A program made the translations under genes and the position numbers. A DNA stretch of 64,000 nt from Streptomyces chumphonensis (GTDB lineage: Bacteria > Actinomycetota > Actinomycetes > Streptomycetales > Streptomycetaceae). Each line of letters begins with the position of its first letter. The first letter of the stretch is position 1. Positions 42,551 through 50,123 of the stretch are shown here, one piece after another. The stretch covers positions 1-64,000 of the forward strand of contig NZ_JACXYU010000009.1 of the NCBI RefSeq assembly GCF_014779715.1, read 5' to 3'. The notes under the pieces are model-generated. The model did not search any database and had not been told where the DNA came from. It saw only the letters and a list, made by a program, of their open reading frames with translations.

Positions 42551-43765
42551 ATGGAACTCGCCGTACTGATCCTCCTGTGGGCCACGGTGCTCTGGCGGGC
42601 CCCGGCCGCCTTCCGTTCGCCGATCCAGCGCAGCCTGTGGGTGACGTTCGCCACCCTCACCGTCGCCATGACACTCCGGTTGCCCGACGTCATGCTCGCC
42701 ATCGACGAGGGCACCGGCGTCAACAACCTCGCCACCCTGCTCAAGCACATCCTCGGCATCATCTCGGCCGCCGCGCTGCTGGAGTTCGTCTTCGGCATCA
42801 CCGGAGGGAGCACGGCCCGGGGACGCCGCCTGCGGCAGGCCCTCGCGGCGATGACGCTGTTCGCCCTCGGCGTCCTGTTCTTCCTCACCCCGCGCACGGC
42901 CGAAGCGCCGGACTACTTCGAGAGCAAGGCCGGCGAGGGCGGCGCCGCCACCGCCTACCTCCTGGTCTGGTACGCCTACCTGGGCGGCGCGCTGCTCCTC
43001 GCCACGCTGCTCTTCCTCGGCGCCCGGCGGCACGCGGCGGCCGGCTGGCTGCGGGCGGGACTCTGCCTCCTGGGCGCCGGGACGGCCGCCAGTGTCGCCT
43101 ACGCGCTCGTGCGCGCGCTCTACCTCGTCCTGGCGCTGTGCGGCCAGACGGACGACGGCATGAACGCCGCGTTCACGCACTGGACGGACGTCGCCAAGCA
43201 CATCGCCATCGTCCTCATCCTCGTGGGCAGCCTGCTGCCCGCCGTCGGCGTCACGTCGCGCGCCGCCCGGCACTGGCGCCGACTCAGGGAACTCGGCCCG
43301 CTGTGGAAGGACCTCACGGACGCCGTGCCGGAGGTCGTCCTCCACGAGGAGCTGGGCCGGGGCGAACTGCGGATACGGCTCCACCGCACCGTCGTGGAGA
43401 TCCGCGACGCGATGCTCGCCCTGGAGCCCTACAGCTCCGCCGAGGACCGGCGCCGGGCCGAGGCCGTGGCCTCTGACAGCGGCCTGGCGGGGGCGGAGCG
43501 GCAGGCGCTCGCGGCGGCGTGCCGGATCGAGGCGGCCCGCCGGGCCAAGCTGTCCGGCGTACCGCCGCTCGATCCCGCCCTGCGCGCCGACCCCGCCGAC
43601 CGCACGGGTGCCGCGCCCCGCCCGGACGAGCCGGGGGAGCTGGGCGACCTGGACGCCGAGGCGGCCCTGCTGTGGCGGCTGGAGCTCGCCCGGCGCCACC
43701 CCGCCGTCCAGGAACACACCGCCCGGCACCCGGCCGGCAGCACCCGGAAGGCGGCCCAGCCGTGA
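42551..43765 (+). CDS. MAB_1171c-type putative membrane transporter
   Basis: The product is 404 residues with seven predicted membrane helices in the first about 240 residues and a cytoplasmic, helical, Arg/Ala-rich domain (about 250-404). The layout and the position behind an ImmA-like gene match the MAB_1171c / DUF6545 family of actinobacterial membrane proteins. It has no known substrate; transporter is a family label, not proven. Its stop overlaps the next start by 4 nt. Confidence 0.75.
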   Translation: MELAVLILLWATVLWRAPAAFRSPIQRSLWVTFATLTVAMTLRLPDVMLAIDEGTGVNNLATLLKHILGIISAAALLEFVFGITGGSTARGRRLRQALAAMTLFALGVLFFLTPRTAEAPDYFESKAGEGGAATAYLLVWYAYLGGALLLATLLFLGARRHAAAGWLRAGLCLLGAGTAASVAYALVRALYLVLALCGQTDDGMNAAFTHWTDVAKHIAIVLILVGSLLPAVGVTSRAARHWRRLRELGPLWKDLTDAVPEVVLHEELGRGELRIRLHRTVVEIRDAMLALEPYSSAEDRRRAEAVASDSGLAGAERQALAAACRIEAARRAKLSGVPPLDPALRADPADRTGAAPRPDEPGELGDLDAEAALLWRLELARRHPAVQEHTARHPAGSTRKAAQP

Positions 43766-44418
43766 CCACCTCCGCCGACCGGCCCGCGCGGGCCGGGCAG
43801 CCCCGCCCGGACGACCGGGCCCCACGGGCCGACGCGCCCGCCGCCGGACGCCGCTCGGCCGCACGCCTCGTCACCGACGGGTTCGAGCCGAAGAACTGGA
43901 TCATCGTGCTCACCCTCCTCGTCGGCTGGCGGGTGGACGGCCTCGCGGGCGTGGGGTGGGGCCTGTTCGGGGCGTTCTTCGCCGCCGTGCTCCCCGTCCT
44001 GTTCATCAGGTTCGGCGTCCGGCGCGGCCGTTGGGCCGATCGACACGTCGGCGTCCGGCGGCAGCGGCTGCTCGTGATGGTGTTCATCATCGCCTCCGTG
44101 ACCACCGGCACCCTGCTGATGGGGGCCCTGGGCGCGCCCCCGCCGATGATCGCGCTCGTCGCCGCGATGGTCGCCACGCTCGTCGTCCTGCTGGCGATCA
44201 CCGTCGCGTGGAAGGTGTCCGTCCACGCCGCCGTGTCCTCCGGGAGCGTCGCCATCCTGGCGCTGGCCTACGGACCGTGGGCGCTGGCCGCCTCCCCGCT
44301 GGTGGCGCTGGTGGGGTGGTCCCGCGTCAGGCTGCGGGACCACACGACCGGCCAGGTGCTGGCCGGGAGCGCGCTCGGCGCGCTCGTCGCCGCCGGGACG
44401 TTCGCCCTGCTGCGCTGA
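43762..44418 (+). CDS. PAP2-like membrane phosphatase family protein
   Basis: The product is 218 residues with five or six membrane helices after a disordered N-terminus. The late helices carry a degenerate PAP2 signature: KVSVHAAVSSG in place of the PSGH motif, and SRVRLRDHTTGQVLAG in place of SRx5Hx3D, where Gln replaces the final Asp. The His and Arg are kept. Either lipid phosphate hydrolysis with altered specificity or a non-catalytic relative is possible. It is coupled by a GTGA overlap to the preceding membrane protein gene. Confidence 0.75.
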   Translation: MTTSADRPARAGQPRPDDRAPRADAPAAGRRSAARLVTDGFEPKNWIIVLTLLVGWRVDGLAGVGWGLFGAFFAAVLPVLFIRFGVRRGRWADRHVGVRRQRLLVMVFIIASVTTGTLLMGALGAPPPMIALVAAMVATLVVLLAITVAWKVSVHAAVSSGSVAILALAYGPWALAASPLVALVGWSRVRLRDHTTGQVLAGSALGALVAAGTFALLR

Positions 44419-44457
44419 CGACCGCCCCGGCGCCGCACCCGCCCGCCGCGCCCGGCG

Positions 44458-46347
44458 TCACTCGTCCTCGGCCGGGGGCTCGTCCTCGGCCGGAGGTCCG
44501 TCCTCGGCCGGAGGTTCGTCCCCCGCCAGCACGGCCAGCACCGCGTCCCCGAACTTGGCCAGCTTGCCCTCGCCGACGCCGCTGACCGTGCCCAGCTCGG
44601 CCGTCGAGCGCGGCGCCCGGGCGGCGATCTCCCGCAGCGTCGCGTCGTGGAAGATGATGTACGCGGGCACGCCCTGCTCCTTCGCCGTCGCCGCCCGCCA
44701 CGCGCGCAGCGCCTCGAACACGGGCTCCGCCTCCGGGGGCAGCTCGACGGCCGCCGCCCGCCCGCCGCGTGCGGACGCCCTGGCCGGGGCCTTCGCCGTG
44801 GCCGCGGGGCGCGGGTCCCGGCGCAGCGCCACCTCGCGCCGACCGCCCAGCACCTCCGCGCTCGCCTCCGTCAGCACCAGCGTCCCGTACTCGCCCTCCA
44901 CAGCCAGCAGGCCGAGGGCCACCAGCTGCCGCACCACGGAACGCCACTGCGCCTCGCCCAGCTCCGTGCCGATCCCGAAGACCTTGAGGGCGTCGTGGTC
45001 GAACTGGATGACCTTCGCCGTCTTGCGGCCCAGCAGGATGTCGATGATCTGGCCCGCGCCGAACTTCTGGCCGCGCTCCCGCTTCAGCCGCACCACCGTG
45101 GACAGCGCCTTCTGCGCGGCCACCGTCCCGTCCCACGTCTCCGGCGGCGTCAGACAGGTGTCGCAGTTCCCACAGGGGCCGCTCTCCTCGCCGAAGTACG
45201 CCAGCAGCCGCACCCGGCGGCACTCCACCGTCTCGCACAGCGCGAGCATCGCGTCCAGGTGCGCGGTGAGCCGCCGCCGGTGCGCGTCGTCCCCGAGGCC
45301 GGTGTCGATGAGCTTGCGCTGCTGCACGACGTCCTGGAGCCCGTAGGCCAGCCACGCCGTCGACGGCAGCCCGTCCCGCCCGGCGCGGCCCGTCTCCTGG
45401 TAGTAGCCCTCGATGGACTTCGGGAGGTCCAGGTGCGCCACGAACCGCACGTCCGGCTTGTCGATGCCCATGCCGAACGCGATGGTCGCCACGACGACCA
45501 GACCGTCCTCGCGCAGGAACCGGGCCTGGTTCTCCGCACGTACCGCCGGATCGAGCTTCGCGTGGTAGGGCACCGCCGGGACGCCCTGCTGCGAGAGCCA
45601 CTCCGCCGTCTTCTCCACCGAGGCGCGGGAGAGGCAGTAGACGATCCCGGCGTCCCCCTCGTGCTCGGTGCGCAGCAGTTTCAGCAGCTGCTTCTTCGGC
45701 TCGCCCTTGGGCACGATCCGGTACTGGATGTTCGGCCGGTCGAAGCTGGCCACGAAGTGCCGGGCGTCCTGGAGTTTCAGCCGCGAGGCGATCTCCGCGT
45801 GGGTGGCCTCCGTCGCCGTCGCCGTCAGCGCGATCCGCGGCACGTGCGGCCACCGCTCGTGCAGCTCGGACAGCATCAGGTAGTCCGGCCGGAAGTCGTG
45901 CCCCCACTGGGCCACGCAGTGCGCCTCGTCGATGGCGAACAGCGACACCGTGCCCCGGTCGAGCAGCCGCAGCGTCGACTCCACCCGCAGCCGCTCCGGA
46001 GCGAGGTACAGCAGGTCGATCTCCCCGGCCAGGAACTCGGCCTCCACGAGCCGCCGCTCCTCCAGGTCCTGCGTGGAGTTGAGGAACCCGGCCCGCACCC
46101 CCAGCGCCCGCAACGCGTCCACCTGGTCCTGCATGAGCGCGATCAGCGGCGAGATCACCACGCCGACGCCCTCCCGCACCAGGGCCGGGATCTGGTAGCA
46201 CAGCGACTTCCCGCCCCCGGTCGGCATCAGGACCAGGGCGTCCCCGCCGTCCACGACGTGCTCGATGATCTCCTGCTGCGGCCCACGGAACGCGTCGTAG
46301 CCGAAGACACGGTTCAGGACGTCGAGGGGGTTGCGCTGCTCAGCCAT
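44458..46347 (-). CDS. recQ: ATP-dependent DNA helicase RecQ
   Basis: The product is 629 residues. The helicase core has Walker A MPTGGGKS (41-48), DEAH (140-143) and GYYQETGRAGRDG (motif VI). The zinc-binding RecQ-Ct has CRRVRLLAYFGEES-x-PCGNCDTC. A winged helix and an HRDC domain follow (about 525-605). It is a 3'-5' helicase acting in recombinational repair. The last 20 residues repeat PPAEDE/PPAEDG three times, an acidic tail of unknown role. Confidence 0.96.
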   Translation of the reverse strand: MAEQRNPLDVLNRVFGYDAFRGPQQEIIEHVVDGGDALVLMPTGGGKSLCYQIPALVREGVGVVISPLIALMQDQVDALRALGVRAGFLNSTQDLEERRLVEAEFLAGEIDLLYLAPERLRVESTLRLLDRGTVSLFAIDEAHCVAQWGHDFRPDYLMLSELHERWPHVPRIALTATATEATHAEIASRLKLQDARHFVASFDRPNIQYRIVPKGEPKKQLLKLLRTEHEGDAGIVYCLSRASVEKTAEWLSQQGVPAVPYHAKLDPAVRAENQARFLREDGLVVVATIAFGMGIDKPDVRFVAHLDLPKSIEGYYQETGRAGRDGLPSTAWLAYGLQDVVQQRKLIDTGLGDDAHRRRLTAHLDAMLALCETVECRRVRLLAYFGEESGPCGNCDTCLTPPETWDGTVAAQKALSTVVRLKRERGQKFGAGQIIDILLGRKTAKVIQFDHDALKVFGIGTELGEAQWRSVVRQLVALGLLAVEGEYGTLVLTEASAEVLGGRREVALRRDPRPAATAKAPARASARGGRAAAVELPPEAEPVFEALRAWRAATAKEQGVPAYIIFHDATLREIAARAPRSTAELGTVSGVGEGKLAKFGDAVLAVLAGDEPPAEDGPPAEDEPPAEDE

Positions 46348-46513
46348 CCGCCCATGCTAAGAGCGCGGAGCGACACCCGGAGACCACGTCCGGACACCAC
46401 CGCTCACCCCCGCCGCACCGCCGTCCCCGCGGCACCGCGCGGAGCGGCGGGCGTCCGCGCGCGGGCATAGGCTCGAAGGTGGAGACGAACTCGACGCGCA
46501 CAGGAGGCCCACC

Positions 46514-46876
46514 ATGTCGGGCGTCAGCCGCAAGAATTTCGACTCACCCGAGGAGGTCCGCCCCTTCGAGCAGGGGACCGGGCACCTCGACCTCGTGAAC
46601 CTGGAGAGCGGACCGGTGGTGCGCGGCGTCTTCGAGCCGGGCTGGCAGTGGTCCCGGCACGTCAAGCCCATCGTCGGCACGGACAGCTGCCAGAGCCCCC
46701 ACCTCGGCTACGTCACCGCCGGACGCCTCCGGGTCCGGATGGACGACGGCGAGGAGGTCGAGTTCGGCCAGGGCGACCTGCTGATCGTCCAGCCGGGACA
46801 CGACGCCTGGGTCGTCGGCGACGAGCCGTGCGTGATCATCGACTGGATGACCAGCCCCACCTACGCCCAGCGCTGA
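46514..46876 (+). CDS. Cupin-domain protein
   Basis: The product is 120 residues, a small single cupin barrel: motif 1 around CQSPHLGYVTAGRLRVRMDDGEE and motif 2 around QPGHDAWVVGDEPC. The metal-binding His/Glu set is incomplete, so an enzymatic role is uncertain; many such proteins bind small molecules. The ATG follows AGGAGGCC. It diverges from recQ and converges with the next gene with 19 bp between the stops. Confidence 0.8.
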   Translation: MSGVSRKNFDSPEEVRPFEQGTGHLDLVNLESGPVVRGVFEPGWQWSRHVKPIVGTDSCQSPHLGYVTAGRLRVRMDDGEEVEFGQGDLLIVQPGHDAWVVGDEPCVIIDWMTSPTYAQR

Positions 46877-46895
46877 ACCCCGCCCTCGATCCCCC

Positions 46896-47663
46896 TCATC
46901 CCGACGCGGCGCGGCCGGGGTTCGGGGTGTCGAGGCCCAGCAGGGCGTCGAAGCGGTGGGAGGCCAGCATGCTCCGGGCGCTGCCACCCCGGTCGGGAGC
47001 GCCCGCCGTCGCCATGTCCCCGCTCCAGCCCGCGTCCGCCACCAGCCGCCCCAACACGCGGGTACGGTCCTGCGCATGCCCCCTCGGCACCGGCAGGCCG
47101 CCGACCTGGTCCAGGCGGTCCGGGACGTAGTGCCGCACCGCCTCCTCCGCGACCGCCGCACCCGCGCCCCCGTCGACGTGGGCGGCGGCGAACGCCGCGC
47201 TGGTCAGCTTCCGGTACAGCGGCATCGTGCGCCGGCCCGTGGAGCGCAGGGACTGCTCGTCCATGACGCGCTTGAGCGCCTGGTCGTAGTCCTCCCGCTC
47301 GCCGGTCCGGGGATCGACCGACCCGCCCAGGAAGCGCCGGTAGGCCGCCACCCCCATCGTCCACCCCAACGCCCCCCGGCCGGAGTGGGCCAGGGAGTCC
47401 GCCTCGCTCGCCAACTGGAGGGACAGCAGCAGCGAGACGCCCGCCAGGTCGCACCACGCCGGAGCGTCGGCTCCCCGCCCCGCACCCGCCGCACGCCACC
47501 GGGGCCCCGCCCAGGCGCGCAGCCGCCCCACCGTCCGGACGACCGCCACCCGGTCGGTGACCAGCACCAGTCCGTGCCGCACGCCGCCCACGGACAGCGC
47601 CGCGTCCGCGACGGCCGCGTGCAGGTACGTGTGGAAGTCCCCGAACCCGTCGTCCGCGCCCAT
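46896..47663 (-). CDS. Hypothetical protein
   Basis: The product is 255 residues, mostly helical and Ala/Arg-rich, without membrane segments or a recognised motif. A Cys occurs in DAPAWCDLAG. The ATG at 47663 follows GGAGGTGGGGG; the open frame extends 10 codons further. Isolated gene; function unknown. Confidence 0.55.
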   Translation of the reverse strand: MGADDGFGDFHTYLHAAVADAALSVGGVRHGLVLVTDRVAVVRTVGRLRAWAGPRWRAAGAGRGADAPAWCDLAGVSLLLSLQLASEADSLAHSGRGALGWTMGVAAYRRFLGGSVDPRTGEREDYDQALKRVMDEQSLRSTGRRTMPLYRKLTSAAFAAAHVDGGAGAAVAEEAVRHYVPDRLDQVGGLPVPRGHAQDRTRVLGRLVADAGWSGDMATAGAPDRGGSARSMLASHRFDALLGLDTPNPGRAASG

Positions 47664-47770
47664 CCCCCCACCTCCGCCGGTGGGATCCCCCACCGGCGGC
47701 GCCCCGAAACCGTCCGGGCGCGCCCGCAGCCGCGTCCGGCGCCCGCCGAGGCGCCCCTCCTCAGGCGTCC

Positions 47771-48676
47771 TCAGGCATCCGCCGCGCGGGTGAGCCGGGT
47801 CTCCGACGCGACCCGGGTCAGCTTCTCCGGGTTGCGGACGTAGTAGAGGCCCGTGATCCGCCCCTCCCGGACGTGCGCGGCGATCACGCCGTCGACGGCA
47901 CCGTCCAGCCGCACGAGCAGCGCCGGGTTCCCGTTGACGAGGGTCGGCTCGCCGGTCAGCCGCCCCGCGAACCTGCGCAGGCCGCCCGCGAGCATGCGGG
48001 CCACCTTGTCGGCACCGGTGATCGGCCGCAGGGCGGCCTGCCTGACCCCGCCGCCGTCGCTCGTCAGGACGACGTCGGGGGCGAGCACGTCGAGCAGGCC
48101 CTGGAGGTCACCGGTCTCCAGCGCCCGCAGGAACGACTCCAGCGCCGCCCGCGTCTCACCCGGCGAGACCACCGCGCGCGGGCGGCGGGCGTCGACGTGC
48201 CGACGGGCGCGGTGCGCGATCTGCCGCACGGCCGCGGGCGACTTCTCCACGGCGGCGGCGATCTCGTCGTACCCGACCTCGAACACCTCGCGCAGCACGA
48301 ACACCGCGCGTTCGGTGGGCGTCAGCGTCTCCAGGACCAGCATCAGCGCCATCGACACGCTCTCGGCGAGCTCGACGTCCTCGGCGACGTCCGGCGCGGT
48401 GAGCACCGGTTCCGGCAGCCAGGGGCCGACGTACGCCTCCTTGCGGCGCGCCAGCGTGCGCAGCCGGTTCAGCGCCTGCCGGGTCGTGATGCGGACCAGG
48501 TAGGCGCGCCGGTCCCGCACTGCGGCCAGGTCCACGTCGGCCCACCGCAGCCACGTCTCCTGTAGGACGTCCTCGGCGTCGGCCGCCGAGCCGAGCATCT
48601 CGTAGGCGACGGTGAACAGCAGGTTGCGGTGGGCGACGAACGCCTCGGTCGCCGGGTCGGCCGCGTACCGGTTCAT
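47771..48676 (-). CDS. ECF41-type sigma factor with C-terminal SnoaL-like domain
   Basis: The product is 301 residues. Sigma region 2 lies at about 10-85 (HRNLLFTVAYEMLGSAADAEDVLQETWLRW) and region 4 at about 105-165. A WLPEP motif in the linker precedes a SnoaL/NTF2-like C-terminal extension with DGGG (about 208-211) and NPEKL (about 282-286). These are the hallmarks of the ECF41 group, whose C-terminal domain replaces a separate anti-sigma factor and modulates activity. ECF41 sigmas drive a neighbouring oxidoreductase-type gene, and a flavoprotein gene with a fitting promoter lies directly upstream. The name SigJ is sometimes used for this group. Confidence 0.92.
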   Translation of the reverse strand: MNRYAADPATEAFVAHRNLLFTVAYEMLGSAADAEDVLQETWLRWADVDLAAVRDRRAYLVRITTRQALNRLRTLARRKEAYVGPWLPEPVLTAPDVAEDVELAESVSMALMLVLETLTPTERAVFVLREVFEVGYDEIAAAVEKSPAAVRQIAHRARRHVDARRPRAVVSPGETRAALESFLRALETGDLQGLLDVLAPDVVLTSDGGGVRQAALRPITGADKVARMLAGGLRRFAGRLTGEPTLVNGNPALLVRLDGAVDGVIAAHVREGRITGLYYVRNPEKLTRVASETRLTRAADA

Positions 48677-48788
48677 CTCTCAGTGCCTTTCCCTGTGCAC
48701 GCACGCCGCGCGGGCCCCCACGCTCGGGGGACGACACCGCCCGGCATGCGTGAAGCCGCTGGACTCGAAGCGTTCCGCGGGTCTCGGA

Positions 48789-49994
48789 CTATGCCGCGCG
48801 CTCGGCGGCCGCCGGGCCCGCGGCGCGCCGGGCCCGCAGCGCCCGTTCCCGCGCGGCACCTCCCGGGACCCGGTGCAGGCCGTACGAGCCGGGCCGGCGC
48901 GCCTCGGCGGCCAGTTGCTTGACGACCCACTCGCACACGAGCTCCTTGAGTTTCGCACCCGCGCGGCCGTCGACGTGGAACCCCACCGCGACGTCCCGCC
49001 GCCGCGCGAACTGGATGATGCCCTCCTGGCGCCCCAGACTGATGCACTCGCCCGTGAACACCTGGTTCAGCGTCCCGGGCCGCTCGCCCGCCAGGCGGCT
49101 GAGCACCGTGTCGGCGGCCCGCGCCCCGAGCGGCATCGCGGCCTGGCAGCTCATCCGCAGCGGCAGCCCGGACGGCGCCGCCGCGTCCCCGGCCGCCACC
49201 ACCCGCTCGTCGTCCACGCTCGTGAGCGTCTCGTCCGTGAGCAGCCGGCCCAGCGCGTCGGTGGACAACCCGCTGCGGCGGGCCAGGTCCGGAACGCCGA
49301 ACCCGGCCGTCCAGACCGTCACCGCGCTCGGCAGCTCCCGCCCGTCGCGCAGCCGCACGGCCTCCCGCGTCACCTCCGTCACCTCGGCGTCCGGCCCCGC
49401 GTGCACCGTCACACCGAGCCGGGCCAGCCGCCGGGCCACCGCACGCCGGCCCCGGGGGTGCAGGTACGGGCCGAGCGCCCCGCCGCACACCAGGTTCACG
49501 GCCCGGCCCTCCTCCGCCAGCTCGGCGGCCGTCTCGATGCCGGAAGGTCCCCCTCCGACGACCGTGACGGCCGCCGTCGCGGGTGCCGCGTCGAGCACCG
49601 GCCGCAGCCGCCGCGCCTCCTCCAGGGAGGCGAGGGGGTAGGCGTGCTCCGCCGCCCCCGGCACCCGCGGGTCGGCGCTGCCGCTGCCCACCGCGTACAC
49701 GAGGTAGTCGTAGCCGAGCGTGCCGCCGGAGGCCAGCGTCAGGCCCCGGCCGGGCACGTCGATCCGCGCCACACCGTCGACCACCAGGCGGACGCCCGCC
49801 CGCAGCACCTCCCCGTACTCCACGACCGCCTCGTCGTTCCCGACGGCCAACTGGTGCAGGCGCACGCGGTGGACGAACGTGGCGCGCGGGTTGATCAGGG
49901 TCACGGTCACGTCGTCGCGGCGCGTCAGGCGGTTGGCCGCCATGACCCCGGCGTACCCGCCGCCGATCACCACTACGTCGGTCTTCCCAGCCAT
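48789..49994 (-). CDS. NDH-2-like FAD-dependent oxidoreductase, probable ECF41 target
   Basis: The product is 401 residues. The FAD motif GGGYAGVMAANRL at the N-terminus is followed by the NAD(P) motif GGGPSGIETAAELAEEG (about 147-163) and the AAGDAAAPSG flavin motif. It resembles NADH:quinone-type pyridine-nucleotide disulfide oxidoreductases without a redox Cys pair. The ATG at 49994 follows GGAGGAGAG. A 112-bp gap and the same strand link it to the ECF41 gene, matching the usual ECF41 arrangement. Confidence 0.86.
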   Translation of the reverse strand: MAGKTDVVVIGGGYAGVMAANRLTRRDDVTVTLINPRATFVHRVRLHQLAVGNDEAVVEYGEVLRAGVRLVVDGVARIDVPGRGLTLASGGTLGYDYLVYAVGSGSADPRVPGAAEHAYPLASLEEARRLRPVLDAAPATAAVTVVGGGPSGIETAAELAEEGRAVNLVCGGALGPYLHPRGRRAVARRLARLGVTVHAGPDAEVTEVTREAVRLRDGRELPSAVTVWTAGFGVPDLARRSGLSTDALGRLLTDETLTSVDDERVVAAGDAAAPSGLPLRMSCQAAMPLGARAADTVLSRLAGERPGTLNQVFTGECISLGRQEGIIQFARRRDVAVGFHVDGRAGAKLKELVCEWVVKQLAAEARRPGSYGLHRVPGGAARERALRARRAAGPAAAERAA

Positions 49995-50029
49995 GGTGTC
50001 TCTCCTCCGCATCAGGGATACGCCCACGG

Positions 50030-50056
50030 GACACCGCGCCCCCGCCCCCTGTGACA
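50030..50056 (-). promoter_or_regulatory. Candidate ECF41 promoter of the oxidoreductase gene
   Basis: On the - strand, TGTCACA (50050-50056), N16, TGTC (50030-50033) lies 36 bp upstream of the start. As I recall, the ECF41 consensus is TGTCACA with a CGTC -10 at 16-nt spacing. Confidence 0.6.
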
Positions 50057-50123
50057 CCCGGTGGCCCACCTCACACCCCGGGCCCGTGGCGCGTCGCCGT
50101 GGGCCCTGGCCCGGGCCCCTGGC

